A DNA stretch of 64,000 bases, taken from NCBI GenBank assembly GCA_030847615.1, contig JAUMIR010000003.1, positions 341,138,256-341,202,255 on the forward strand, given 5' to 3'. The notes below the pieces were generated by a model. It searched no databases, was not told where the DNA came from, and worked only from the letters and a program-made list of their open reading frames with translations. Shown piece after piece: positions 19,436 through 30,244 of this stretch. Source of the DNA: Gambelia wislizenii. Its lineage: Eukaryota; Chordata; Lepidosauria; Squamata; Crotaphytidae. A program made the translations under genes and the position numbers. Every line of letters begins with the position of its first letter. Within the stretch, counting starts at the first letter, position 1.

Positions 19436-20430
19436 CGGAACTTCAGCTTTCCAACTTATGTTCTCAATGAGTGAGACAGCATGTTTTAATTGTTTAAAAA
19501 TAATGTTTCATCTCCTTTGCTTAGCAACCAAAAAAGACATTTTCAAATGATATGGCAGCATTCTCTGATGCACTTCCTCTTGCTCTCAAGAAAACAGTTT
19601 GTCAAAAGAAGAAACAGGATAGCACATTAATTAGGACTTGGTCCAAATGTAAAACACCAGACGAGCTTTGGTCTTGCAGACTGTACCTATATAAAATATG
19701 GAAGATTAACTGATTGGGCTCTTCACTGCATTTTTCCTCTAAGCTGGCTGGGTTGTCAGCTTAATGAGAGAAGCAGTAACATTGAACAAACAAGATCTTC
19801 TACCTTCTGCTTTGCAAAACCAAGAAGTGATGACAGTAAGGAGCAAGGGGGGGGGTAGTCTATTTATTTCCAGCTCTCCATGTACTGAAGCTTCCTTTTC
19901 AATTTAGGAATACTGTACTCAGTCTCCTCTCTATAAAACGCATTAGCAAAATAAGCTGTCTTCTGCATTCTTCTTTCTCTTCCTCATGATCAAGATGTCA
20001 AGGAACTAAACTAACCCGACAATCAAGGGCCATAATCACAGGGGGCCTGCGAGGCCTATATCCCTCCTCCCCAATTGTCAAAATCCCTTTCCATCTAATG
20101 AGTTCCATTCATTAGATGAGGAATCCACTCTTTTGACAGTTCTTGTCTACAGAGGCTTGCTTGGGACTGACCATGCACATGTACACTCCTTGAAAAGCGA
20201 GCTGAGGTGGGGGGAGTCACCAACCGACTGGGAGACTTTACAAACTGTGCACAGATAAGCAGGTACAAGCAGCTGCCAGCAAGCAGTAATTCCCCCATAT
20301 TCCCTACAAGGCTTCTGTTTTTCAACCAATTCCAGTTTCTGACACTGCTGCAGTCCCTAACTTGTCAGATATGTGGGGACTTCCTGTACACATGGGCCAC
20401 ATACTTCAAGATGTCACCTCAAAGACATTT
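19436..20430. other. Unassigned sequence
   Basis: No gene or repeat recognised. Short antisense-overlapping frames near 20.1-20.4 kb show no domain. Confidence 0.5.
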
Positions 20431-20436
20431 GGCAGG

Positions 20437-20660
20437 TTGTTCCTGTTGTTTTGTGGCTTCAAGTCATTTCTGACTCATGGCTATCACAGGGTTTTCTTGG
20501 CAAGATTTATTTAGAGGTTTGCCTTTGCCTTTCTCTGAGGCTGAGAGAATGTGACTTCCAGAGGTCAACCAGTGGGTTTCCACGGCTGAGCGGGGATTCA
20601 AATCCTGTTCTACAGAGTCATTGTACAATGCTCAAACCACTACATCACTCTGGCTCATTT
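20437..20660 (-). mobile_element. CORE-type SINE
   Basis: GTGGCTTCAAGTCATTTCTG, ATCACAGGGTTTTCTTGG, GTCAACCAGTGGGTTTCC and GCTCAAACCACTACATCAC follow the SINE order from tail to tRNA head. Confidence 0.8.
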
Positions 20661-21281
20661 TGACAGATAGGAACAAAGATTTCTGAAAACCATGATGGGT
20701 TTTTGTGGGAGGGTTTGGTAACATAATGTTTGCAGCTGAGTATCAAGCTTAGAGGCATTACTCATCACCACTGAATGAAAGTTTATTTGACACATGGAAT
20801 TAGCATGACATATAACCACAAATGCAAAACAATGAAAAATTAAGCTACACCACAGAATACAGCATTAATGCGTAAACTGGCAGGTGCAGCTTTTAACTGT
20901 GGTGGTGTATCTACCTCAAGCACACACATCCCAACCTTAAATTGCCCTATTTTCCATATTTTAAATATTAAAAAATGTCACTGAGAAGCCACATTATTAT
21001 CTAAATAATTGAATACTGGTGGAGGCATGCTAGGAAAGAACACCCCGTGACCTGGAATACCCATTCAACATTCCCAAATGCCTAAGTGTAGGCTATGATT
21101 ATTTGATGATGAGGGTAACATACTTTGGACATGTCTGAAGACACCATTTCTTTACTAGACCATACAAATCAGGACTAAGGGTTAGTATTTAAAAAAAAAA
21201 AATTCTGCAGTTAAAATGTGTTGGGTTCTGCCCATGTGTTGTGGTCCAGGGAGCATGATAAAGAAAAAGTTTATTGAAGAC
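20661..21281. other. Unassigned sequence
   Basis: AT-rich; nothing recognised. Confidence 0.5.
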
Positions 21282-21284
21282 TTT

Positions 21285-21885
21285 GGAGATTATCAGACGG
21301 AGACCAAAAAAGTGTCTCCTTCTTACTAAACTATATTCCACCCCCCTCCCATCCACGTCCCAGCACGATAACTCCCCGTTTCACACTTACCTTGTTCACA
21401 CTACCGCCCCCTCCCCTTGGCAGCCAAGTGAATGGAGCTTGAGCAGAGCCCCATTCACTTACTGTTTTGAGTTCCTGGCCATTCTCACAAGAGAACAAGC
21501 ATGCTAGAAATAAAAAAAAATAAAATAAAAAGGGAAATAAAGATTGAAAGGTGACAGCAATAAATTTTTTTTTTAAAATACAAGTAACTGGGGGAAGGGG
21601 GGAAGGGTGTCACTTACCTGGATGTCCTGATTGCACCTGGAAGTGTTTGGTACAGACCTCCCACTGCAGCTGGCATTGCGCCAGCATAATGGGGCAGCTT
21701 TTGGCTCACCTGTGATTCCGTTACAGAAATGGAACAGGTGATCTATTGACGGCTTAAGCCATCGATAAAAAGGAACATGGACAGAACGGAAGCAGCACAA
21801 GACGAGGACGTCATCTGAAAAGTTAGACCTTTGGCGATCCCCTGGCATTCCTAGACCACCATATTAAGGGCATCTGATAATCTCC
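21285..21885 (-). mobile_element. 601-bp MITE with TTT duplication (copy G)
   Basis: The ends are GGAGATTATCAGACGG and GCATCTGATAATCTCC, with TTT on both sides (21282-21284, 21886-21888). The reverse strand has the donor-like CAGGTAAGTGACAC near 21617 and a second AAGGTAAGTGTGAAAC near 21380-21395. The internal hairpin reads TATTGACGGCTTAAGCCATCGATA (21744 onward). No coding frame. Confidence 0.9.
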
Positions 21886-21888
21886 TTT

Positions 21889-22780
21889 ATCTTCTATAAA
21901 TATGTTTGTAGAAACTCAACATGATAGACTGTACCTGTAGAGGATTGTTCAGAAGAATGGAAGATACAGTACTTTCATTCTAGCTTTAGTAGAGGCTGAC
22001 TCTGGGAAGAAGGAAAGTTGCATGTGATGTTATATAATGCAACTGTAGAGAACCATTGATTTTTTTTCCCAAAGAAGATGGACGATGATGGCATCCTAGT
22101 TTTAGAAGAAACAGAAGTATCAACCTTTACCTTAACATCCTCGATGAAACATACTGAGAATATCTATATTATCACATACTGAACGGACCTCCCCACCCCA
22201 TGTAAGTATGCAATGCTAAAGGTTCTCTTATAGCATATCTTTGGCATTAAGCTGTATTAGAAAAACATAGACCCAAACTAAACATGGCACTTGCAATAGC
22301 ATCAAGATGTCTTCACATCCCACTTTCCCCTGTAGCCCCCTCCAGTGCTAAACACACACTCCAGTGGGGGGTCCAACTCTCCAGAGCAGTTTTCAGGGAA
22401 CCCAGAAAGAGTAGCAGTAGGAAAAAGATATTGCACACACACCCCACACACTCACCCCTATGCTGGACTCAACTCTTGCATCAGCAAAAATCCAGGACTG
22501 GTTACAGCCCATACGGACCTGATTTGCAGCTTGGGAGTTCTACAAAATTTTACCACAACCCTGTCCTACTATCACTTAAGCTTAATTGTGTAATACTGGG
22601 GGAGGGAGTGGCATATCACTGTCCAATTGATCTGTTTTCACTTCCCTCCTGACTTCCTGTTTCCTTTATACTAAATTACACACTGTAAGATCCTTGGGGG
22701 CAGGTCATGGTCTCATACTGTGAAAACTGCCATGCACACTGATGGCACCATATACATTCAACCACAGAAGCTGGGAAGAG
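21889..22780. other. Unassigned sequence
   Basis: Nothing recognised. A 122-codon frame at 22284-22652 overlaps another frame on the same strand and has no family resemblance. Confidence 0.5.
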
Positions 22781-22784
22781 TCAG

Positions 22785-22905
22785 CATGCTGTAGTGCTTT
22801 GAGTGTCGGACTAGGACTCTGAGAGACTAGGGTTCAAATCCACACTCAGTCATGGAAGCTCACTCTTAGACAAGTCACATGCTCTCAGCCTTAGAGGCAT
22901 CAGAA
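22785..22905 (+). mobile_element. CORE-type SINE head
   Basis: GCATGCTGTAGTGCTTTGAG, GTCGGACTAGGACTCTG and AGGGTTCAAATCCACACTC show the tRNA-like head on the plus strand. The element is cut at GAGGCATCAG, where CR1 sequence starts. Confidence 0.75.
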
Positions 22906-23035
22906 TCATGGAGCTGGAAAGGGTGGGAACACCCTGCCGGGCAGGTGTAAACAATTGCAGCAGTCCTGAAAGATGCCCATCCAACCTCTGTTTAAAAGAC
23001 CTCTGAAGAAAGAGAGTCCGTTACCTTAAGAGGTG
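22906..23035 (-). mobile_element. CR1 LINE fragment (3' part)
   Basis: AATCATGGAGCTGGAAAGGG, then CATCCAACCTCTGTTTAAAAG and AGAAAGAGAGTCC is antisense CR1. The continuation (CAAGGCAGTCTATTTCATTG) appears only at about 24013, so about 950 bp separates the two halves. Confidence 0.75.
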
Positions 23036-23985
23036 GGATGTGTGTTGGAGCCCCATCTGTGATGCCAGCATCTGTTTTAATATTTGGGGGAGTTATTAGC
23101 TCAAATGACTGGCCTACGAACAGAGTGTAACTTCGGGACCTTTTCACCTATGTATATCAGTACTAACTGTAGAGAACACTCCAGTTAAAGTAAACTAAAG
23201 TATATTTATTGGAATAATATAGACAAACAGACAAGAATATGCACTCTACGAACCATACAAGGCTATTAGAAAGAAAGCAGGGGAGGTTGGAGAAAGATAA
23301 ATCTGGAAAATTGATGAGATTTACCAATCTTGAAGAGAAGAGAGTTCCGTGCAGTGAAGAGGCTCAGACAGCTTCGAGGGTGGCACAGAAAATCTGGCAG
23401 AGTGTCTTGTCTATCTGTGGCACACTTTGCTATAGCTGGGGCTGTGATATTTATAACCCATTCCATGCCTTGAAGGCATGCTCTGGCTACAACAATGGCT
23501 AAATGACTCTCCCAAGGGAGGAACAAAAGAGAGTGAAATTTGACTGATTGTTTTACTAGTGGAATGTCAAGGAATTAATGGTTTGACGACAACCTCATGG
23601 GGTTGGACAGGAGGGAGTATTTAAGGAGAGATGCACCAGGGGAAACAGTCACTTATTTGCATGATTGACTTATAGTGCGAGATGCACCGGGCTGGAAAAT
23701 TAGCACATGCCCTTAACAACTGTGCTGTTTAGTCCATTAACTCTAGGGGCTTTCCACATGATCCCAACTTAAACTTTCATACCCTTATATGGATGACACA
23801 TCTAAGGTCATCATGACCTTTGACCGCCCTATAATATACCTGGTCTAATAATAATAATAATAAATAATAAAATTTATTTATACCCCGCCCCTCTGTTAAA
23901 ACAATCGGGGTGGCATATCAACCAACATGACCCCCCAAAGCATCAAATATTTCTAGTTATGAAACCTTGGGGGGAGGAGTAGCAG
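23036..23985. other. Insertion within CR1, identity unknown
   Basis: This stretch separates two contiguous parts of one CR1 copy. It begins near GTTACCTTAAGAGG and ends near CATGGTAACA, and AGTCC occurs just outside each end, so it may be a single inserted element with 5-bp duplications. It also contains the LINE tail at 23847-23922. I could not name it. Confidence 0.4.
23847..23922 (-). mobile_element. LINE 3' tail fragment
   Basis: An (AAT)n run, then ATTTATACCCCGCCCCTCTG and AACAATCGGGGTGGC is the 3' end of the same LINE seen at 62000-62287 on the other strand. Confidence 0.7.
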
Positions 23986-23989
23986 GGCA

Positions 23990-24210
23990 TGGTAACAAGT
24001 CCACCATCCTTCAAGGCAGTCTATTTCATTGTTGAACAGTTATTACAGTAAAGAAGTTCTTCCATCAGTTTGTGTTGTATTCTCCAGAGTTGCAGAAAAC
24101 AATTTCACTCCATCTTCTATATGACATCCCTTCAGATATTAAAAGATGGCTATCACACCACCTCTTAGCTAAACATACCCAACTACAAAAGTCATTCCTC
24201 ATAAGACTTG
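23990..24210 (-). mobile_element. CR1 LINE fragment (upstream part)
   Basis: AAGGCAGTCTATTTCATTGT, then GACATCCCTTCAGATATT and AAAAGATGGCTATCACACC continues the copy at 22906-23035. Confidence 0.7.
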
Positions 24211-24214
24211 TTTT

Positions 24215-24332
24215 CCAGAGGAAGGCAATGACAAGCCTCCTTTGAATAAATCTTGCCAAATTAAAAAAAAAAAAACACCCTAGGATAGGGTTGCCTTAAG
24301 TCAGAGTGGATCTGAAGGCACATAACAACAGA
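24215..24332 (+). mobile_element. CORE-type SINE 3' end
   Basis: CAGAGGAAGGCAATGACAAG, AATAAATCTTGCCAA, GTTGCCTTAAGTCAG and GAAGGCACATAACAACAG run in the sense direction, with an internal poly-A run. Confidence 0.7.
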
Positions 24333-24900
24333 AGCATAGAAAGCACCAGCTGCAGATGTTAAGGGAGATTGAGAGTTTAGACTGCCTCATAGCTGCCAGG
24401 CAAGGCATTTTTTTGGCATGAATCTAAGGGTGAAACTACTTTTTAAAATTATCCCTCTGTATTTAAAGGGGAGAAAAAGTGACTCACTGAGTTGGAATTG
24501 TTAATGTTCTCAACTCTGGCTTGGAGGAGGTTGGTCCAGAATAGCTCTTCTTTGTTACAAATACTTTCCTCCTATGAAGATAATAAACCTTGACATTCAA
24601 GTCAATTTGTCCCCTTTTGAGACAAGGCTTTAATTCTGGCACACAAGGACATATACTGGCATCTAGCCATATTAGTATTGATTTGGATGGGGGAGTTGTG
24701 AAAGGTTTAGAGGGAATCAGTGGGTGTCAACTGCCAAGTGCCCATATGAATGGGACTATTGGAATTTCACAAGTTGTTAGTAACACTCTTCCTCTGAATA
24801 GCCATTATAAGCTTTAACACACATCACCAAGATTAGTCATGTTCTAATGGAAAAGGAAGAATTTGTCCTTTCCTCCTTTTTAGTTCATATTGTAAAATTA
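24333..24900. other. Unassigned sequence
   Basis: Nothing recognised. Confidence 0.5.
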
Positions 24901-24902
24901 AA

Positions 24903-24960
24903 GGCCTGCTCCTAGAATAATAGAATTGGAAGAGACCACAAGGGCTTTGTCTTGCATGAC
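24903..24960 (-). mobile_element. CR1 tail fragment
   Basis: AGAATAATAGAATTGGAAGAG and ACCACAAGGGCTTTGTC is the antisense extreme 3' end of CR1. Confidence 0.65.
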
Positions 24961-25498
24961 AAAGGAAAACTACTACTACATACCTTCCAACTGTCCTGAT
25001 TGGCAAGGACAACCCTGAGCAATCCTCTGTTGTACCACTTTTTCAGCTGCCTTTAAAGTATCAGTTTCTCTCTCCTCCTGCCCCTTTCCCCTCAGCTTAT
25101 TTCAGAAAGCATAGCCAGAGAGAAGAGAGATTTCAATTGCTGCAAACTGAGTTCAAAGTACAGAAGTCATTTACAGTACACTCAAGTATCTCAGCAGTTG
25201 GGAGAGGAGAAAAAGAAGAGGTGGAACCTTTCCCCTCCCAGCAGGCAAAAGCAAACTGCTGCAGCCTCTCCTAGCCTGTCTGTTCCTTCTCATTAATAAC
25301 TTTTGCTCTAATTTTGCTTGGCCACCCATGCCCCCAGTTTTCATTTGGGAAACGTGAGAAGGTAAGCTGCTACTAAGCAATGCAAAATTCCTCATGGACC
25401 TCCTTGTAGCAAGATATATAGATATCCCATTGGTATGTGCAGGAAGATTCAGCTCAAGGTAGTTTTGGTTGGGCTATCATAAAAGTCATTTTTCAAGA
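24961..25498. other. Unassigned sequence
   Basis: Nothing recognised. Confidence 0.5.
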
Positions 25499-25502
25499 CT
25501 TA

Positions 25503-25800
25503 GGGGCTTACCACATTCCAAAGAAAAGAAGCAAAGCAGCAGAAACGTTCATCTTTCCTGCTGCCTTACTGCATGGCGTTGGCGATCTTTCATTCTAGTC
25601 CCATGGGGCACCGAGGTAAAACATGACTTTTTGCTAACCAGATAAAAGTATGTTTGCAGAAAGACATGGTTTTATCTCAGTCCCCCATGGGACCAGAACA
25701 AAAGAATGCTGGAAAAACGCCAACACCATGCAGTAAGGTAGCAGGAAAGACAGAATGTTTCTGCTGCTTTGCTGCTTTTCTTTGGAGTGTGATAAGCCCC
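25503..25800. mobile_element. 298-bp foldback (palindromic) MITE
   Basis: The left arm GGGGCTTACCACATTCC, AAAGAAAAGAAGCAAAGCAG is mirrored on the right as CTGCTTTGCTGCTTTTCTTT, GGAGTGTGATAAGCCCC. The mirroring continues through GCATGGCGTTGGCG and GTCCCATGGGG almost to the centre near 25650. TA sits outside each end (TTA left, TAA right). Arms are noticeably diverged, so this element is older than the 331-bp palindromes. Confidence 0.85.
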
Positions 25801-25802
25801 TA

Positions 25803-26227
25803 ACTTTACCTCTTAAACCATGTGAATATCTATAGCCAAATTAGAGAAACTGGATCACATCCATCTTCAAGCGCCATCACACTCCTTCTTTGTGTTGAAA
25901 ATTAAACTCCCCAGGCTTATTGATAATCTTTGGCCATCCGGATATTTTGGACAACATGATCCCTCCCCTGATCCTTACCATTGGCCAAGCTGGATAATGT
26001 GTTGACCAAAACATGGAGAGGGATGTTCCTCATGTAATGGCAGGACACATATTTACATAGAGAAAGCTTCAGGTTCTGCTTTTAGAAACCCTGGTTAAAA
26101 GGATCAAGAGGCAAGTGGTATCAAAGACATCTGATGGAGACTTTAAAGGGCTGCTGTCAGTCAGAGTAGGGAATACTAGGTTAGATGGAAAAAAATAGTC
26201 TGGTTTAGGATTAATCAGCTTCTTATG
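25803..26227. other. Unassigned sequence
   Basis: Nothing recognised. Confidence 0.5.
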
Positions 26228-26435
26228 CTACCCTTAAGACACCAGATCCTGTCTGATCTTGGAAACTAAGTAGGGTCAGTTCTGATTAGTACTTGGATGG
26301 GAGACCACCAATGTATACCAGATATTGTAGGCTATATTTCAGAGGAATGAATAGACAAAACCACCTCTGAGTATTCCTTGCCTAAGAATACCCCATGTAA
26401 TGCATGGGATTGCCATAAATTGACAGATGAGTTGA
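26228..26435 (+). mobile_element. 5S rRNA-derived SINE
   Basis: GATCCTGTCTGATCTTGG, AAACTAAGTAGGGTCAG, then TTAGTACTTGGATGGGAGACC match the internal promoter region of 5S rRNA (SINE3 type). A non-5S tail follows (TATTCCTTGCCTAAGAATACC, GGGATTGCCATAAATTGAC). It is not a functional 5S gene because the 5' third is missing and the tail is foreign. Related antisense copies lie at 37062 and 41617. Confidence 0.85.
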
Positions 26436-27590
26436 AGATACATACATATACACATACATGCCCAAATACATACACACACATACACACACCTTTCTTCCAG
26501 TGGCCTTTTTCTTATTCCTGTGTCACCTTCATGAAGTCTTTTGTCATTATAGAAAGTCACCAGAAATGTTTGCAAAGCACATGAATTCACTGCTGATGTC
26601 CTAGTGACTTTGTGGCTGGGGGGAAAGGTTGTGAGTAATAGTTGCATAGTTTAGTCCTAATTCCCCTCCCCCAAGCTTTTAAAAAACATTCATCTGAAGG
26701 ATGCTGCTTTGTGTTTTGTTATTGCTTCATTGCATCAAAGTAAATTTTGCATCTAGGAGAACTGGGAAGCAGGCTTATAGGGCAGCAGGGGGTCTATGCT
26801 GGTGATCTTTGTCATCCTTCCCCAAGTCCTGCCTTTAATACACTGGAACTAAAATTATTTAAATTGGTCTTTTCTGGTGCTGATGACAGGGTGCACCACA
26901 TGGGGAAATTACCTTCAGGACTACAACTCCCTGAAACCACCAACCTTCCTGCAGAAGGTAGGCTAAATGTTACTAAAGGGGGCTCAGGCATATTTTGATA
27001 GAGTTTTGGGAAAATTGCCTTTTGGGGCTGCAACTTCCCAATTTTGGGAACTTCAATGCAAAAGTCTGGGATTCTGCAAGCCGTAATGCAAAAAGTATTC
27101 CAAGTTCTGTCAGGGGGCTCAAGTAGAAGGTCACCTCCAACTCTGATTCCCCGGTGTCCCATCTTTCTTCCCCAGGGTGCTCAACTTGCTTTATCAAGAA
27201 ACTAATTCTGCCATTGATCCTGGCTGATGGGAATCAAGGTTTCAGTGCAGAGCATTTAAGCAAGACCACCACAATGGCAAATCAATATTGGCAAATGAAG
27301 ACTGGAGGTTTGACAGATCAAAACATGTTCTGTTTACCCAAGATCAATAATTATATTATCTACTAGTAGTGGTTTTCTCAAATACCTCTCTTTGATGCAA
27401 GGTGATGCCAATGCAGTTAAGTGCAACTATGTATAAATGTTGATTGAGTAGCATATTTTCATTCTGGTCGGAACTGCAGTGTATGCAGTGAATTTAACTA
27501 TCCTGATTACAAGGTCCTTGAAAAGTATGTACAAAAATTTAAAAGCTGGATTTTCAAAGCACTTCTAAGTGAGAAAGTACTATCTCATAT
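26436..27590. other. Mostly unassigned, with one weak inverted repeat
   Basis: Bases 26900-27110 contain GGACTACAACTCCCTG and related CTGCAACTTCCCAA motifs typical of the TTGGAAAAGTTAC MITE family. The (CATA/CACA)-rich run near 26440-26490 is simple sequence. No exon signal. Confidence 0.4.
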
Positions 27591-27599
27591 TCCAAGGGT

Positions 27600-27712
27600 G
27601 GAAGACATGTGGACCTCCAGATGTTGCAGTCTGCAGCTCATATCAGCTCCAGACTGCATAGCCAACAGTGAGGGGTGATGGGAGCTGCAGTTCAACAACA
27701 TGTGAAAGACAT
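27600..27712. repeat. Dispersed MITE-like remnant
   Basis: GTGGACCTCCAGATGTTGCAG and GGTGATGGGAGCTGCAGTTC, CAACAACATGTG form a weak inverted repeat. This motif is common in reptile intergenic DNA and related to 6130-6185. Confidence 0.5.
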
Positions 27713-27744
27713 AAGGTCCTTATTATTGGCATATCTCTATAGAA

Positions 27745-27830
27745 CAGTAGTTCTTAACCTGTGGTCCAGGAACCCCAGAGGTTCACAATGTCCTCACAGG
27801 GGGTCCACAAAAGCTTGAAGGCTGCTTGTC
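27745..27830 (+). mobile_element. hAT-like transposon end
   Basis: CAGTAGTTCTTAACCTGTGG, TCCAGGAACCCC matches the CAGTGGTTCTCAACCTGTGG form of hAT-class ends. The rest of the element is not recognisable. Confidence 0.55.
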
Positions 27831-28199
27831 CCACCTCCTCCCCTCAATGGAGTAACCATGTGACAGGAGCCAAGGCAAAGGCTGGCTCAGCCTGCACATT
27901 GCCATTCAAATGCTCCAGCTGGTTTCAGTTAACTGAGGGACACAAAATAGGAGACACATTGTCCACTCAGTATAAGCTCACTGAAAGGTGACTGGCACAG
28001 CCTGGGAAAGAACTAGACCCAGGAGTAGCAGATAAACTACACAGCAGAATAGGGCTTGAAAAACAAAATCTTCAGCTAGAAGGCTTTATCACTGCTTTGA
28101 CTCGCTTTCACCCACAATAAGAAGACTTACAAGCAACAAGGTCTTTCTGGAGGCTTTATCTTCAGTTCCAGTACAAAACAAACACAGAATATATACAGC

Positions 28200-28312
28200 A
28201 AACCTCAAACTCTATGGTATGTTTATAGAGGAAGAGTTTGCTATTATCCTTGGTTTCACTTATACATGGTAAGCCCAGGAACATATTCCCCCATAGATAT
28301 GGGGGGGGGCGA
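28200..28312 (-). mobile_element. Tigger-like MITE fragment
   Basis: GAGTTTGCTATTATCCTTGG, TTTCACTTATACATGG and TAAGCCCAGGAACATATTCC match one end of the 57765-58019 family. Confidence 0.6.
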
Positions 28313-28314
28313 TC

Positions 28315-28434
28315 TGTATTGGTAGTCCCAATTAGAATCAATGGGGTTTGCTTAAGAGTTGATTCACCATTCAACAACTGAGTCAATGGATCTAGTCTAG
28401 ATCCCCATTGATTCTAATTGAGACTACCAATACA
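28315..28434. repeat. Perfect-stem hairpin, 32-bp arms
   Basis: Arms 28315-28346 and 28403-28434 are inverted with a single mismatch (TGTATTGGTAGTCCCAATTA against TAATTGAGACTACCAATACA). The 56-base spacer includes TAGTCTAGA. It may be a small foldback element; no duplication was found. Confidence 0.85.
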
Positions 28435-28439
28435 AGTTA

Positions 28440-28632
28440 CCCTCCCCATGCGGTTCCATCCCATGGAATTCTGGGGTTTGTAGTTTGGTGAGGCACTGGA
28501 GTGCTTTGGCTGAGAATTCTAAATGCCCCCTTCCTAAACTGCAAATTCCAGGATTCCATAGGTCAGAACTATGGTAGTTAGAATAATATTTTAGCACTAT
28601 AATTCTGTAGCATGAATTGCCCCTAGTCTCTA
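28440..28632. mobile_element. MITE remnant (ACTACAAATCCCAG family)
   Basis: CATGGAATTCTGGGGTTTG, TAGTTTGGTGAGGCACTGG and CTGCAAATTCCAGGATTCC place this in the family of 4405-4626, but the ends have decayed. Confidence 0.6.
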
Positions 28633-28782
28633 GAGCAGCAGAAAACAAGCTTGCTTCATGTGTTACTAATACTAATAATGGGAATTGGTTTCCCAGCCCT
28701 GAACTAAACTTGTACTGAAATTAAGTCTAAGATTCACAACAGTGCTGTACTTCATGGATATTAAACACAATTTCAACACTTG

Positions 28783-29340
28783 GGAGATTATCAGATTCAC
28801 TAAAAATGGCATTATAACAATGCCAGGAGATCGCTAAAGCGCTCCCTTTTCAGATGACATTCTTCCCCACTCGTAATGCAGCCGTTCTGCTGCCGTTCCT
28901 ACAACACTGATTTTTATTGATGGGAGAAGCTGTCAATACATCCCCAATTCCATTCCTGTCATGGAGTTGGCAGTGACTGAAAAGGTGCCCTGTTTTAGTG
29001 CCGAGATCCCAGAACAATGGGAGATCCCTGCCAGAACACTTCCTGGTGAGATCGGGACATCCAGGTAAGTGACACACTTTTTAAAAACTTCCCTGGTTTA
29101 CTTGGAAGTTTTAAAATGTGTTTCTGTGTCTGGTGTAACTTTTTCTCTTTTATTTTTCTTTTAAACTTTGAATTTTCCACACTTGGGTCCCCTCGCAAGA
29201 ACTGGTGGGATTTCACTCCTGGGCTGCCCTGTGGACACTACAAAGGTAGGTCTGAAAAGTTTGGTTATTGTGGTGGGTCAGGGGCAGGAGAGCAGATTGT
29301 GGGACAGGAACACTTTTTTCGTTCCTGTCTGATAATCTCC
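28783..29340 (+). mobile_element. 558-bp MITE (copy B)
   Basis: The ends are GGAGATTATCAGATTC and CTGTCTGATAATCTCC. The hairpin ATTGATGGGAGAAGCTGTCAAT is at 28916. A consensus splice donor CAGGTAAGTGACAC lies near 29062. The flanks (TTG, TAA) show no duplication. It is about 50 bp shorter than the other copies because of internal deletions. Confidence 0.85.
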
Positions 29341-29437
29341 TAAACTGAAGTACATTGTGATGCACTTCTGATGGTGGCACAAGGTTCTAAGATCACTGAA
29401 ACTTTTTTCCTGGCAAATGTTTTGGGAAGGTCACTAA

Positions 29438-29767
29438 GTCGATTTTCAAATGGGGGAAATAACCCCCGCGGAGGTCGGGAGAGAAATGGGGCTGTTCTGC
29501 TTCCAGCGCTCCATTTCACACATCCCATCCTTCTCCCGATCTCCATTTGTTCTCCCTCCATCCTGCTTTCATTTTCCTTCCACTATTTTTGACTAACAGA
29601 AGTTTCCATTAGTAAAAAATAGCAGAAGGAAAATGAAAGCAGGATGGAGGGAGAACAAATGGAGGTTGGGAGAAGGATGGGGTGTGTGAAACAGAATGTT
29701 GGAAGCAGAACAACCCCGTTTCTCTCCCGACCTCCATGGGGGTTCTTTCCCCCATCTGAAAATTTCC
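29438..29767. mobile_element. 330-bp foldback MITE, older relative of the 331-bp palindromes
   Basis: The left end is GTCGATTTTCAAATGGGGG and the right end is CCCCCATCTGAAAATTTCC, both decayed forms of GGAGATTTTCAGATGGGGG. Arms pair through GAGGTCGGGAGAGAAA and GTTCTCCCTCCATCCTGC to a centre near 29600. Flanks are TAA and TAT, consistent with a degraded 3-bp duplication. Length and architecture equal those of 17682-18012, but the arm sequence is different and more diverged. Confidence 0.85.
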
Positions 29768-29769
29768 TA

Positions 29770-30090
29770 TGTCTCAGGTATTGATTCTCTTCACTTTCTC
29801 TAGTACTGAAACTCAGGGTCACATTGGTGTCCTTTCTAGACTAGTTTAGCAACTTATTACAGGAAGTAATAAAATCACCACATTTTACCAGAGGCACAAC
29901 AGGACAACTGTCAAGTTTATAACTTGCCCTGCTGCATTTGTGGCAGGGGCTCTCTTCCTAGTTTCATTGTTGTAAAACAAACATTTGGAATGAAAGATAT
30001 TTCCTACCTATAGGATGATAAATGATATTGCAAACTTGGGAGGATGAAGTCTGCTAATGGCAGTTGGGCAGACTTGGTATTTGAAGGGCT
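29770..30090. other. Unassigned sequence
   Basis: Nothing recognised. Confidence 0.5.
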
Positions 30091-30094
30091 ATCT

Positions 30095-30240
30095 CTGAGC
30101 AGTATTAAAGGATTTGGGACCAGAGCCTGGAAGTAACTTGTTATAAATAACTAGTTCCTTGCAAACAATTCTGTCAATTATCTTTGAGAATTCCTGGAGA
30201 ACAGGAGAGGTCCCAGCAGACTCGAAGAGGGCAAATGTTG
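30095..30240 (+). mobile_element. CR1 reverse transcriptase fragment
   Basis: The plus strand encodes FENSWRTGEVPADSKRANVV, PIFKN, the N-terminal reverse transcriptase motif of CR1 (WxTGEVPxDWKxANVVPIFKKG). The fragment then merges into MITE sequence. Confidence 0.75.
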
Positions 30241-30244
30241 TCCC

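Noticed and set aside
26228..26435. Possible 5S rRNA gene
   Set aside because: Only the internal promoter region matches; the 5' part is missing and the tail is SINE sequence.
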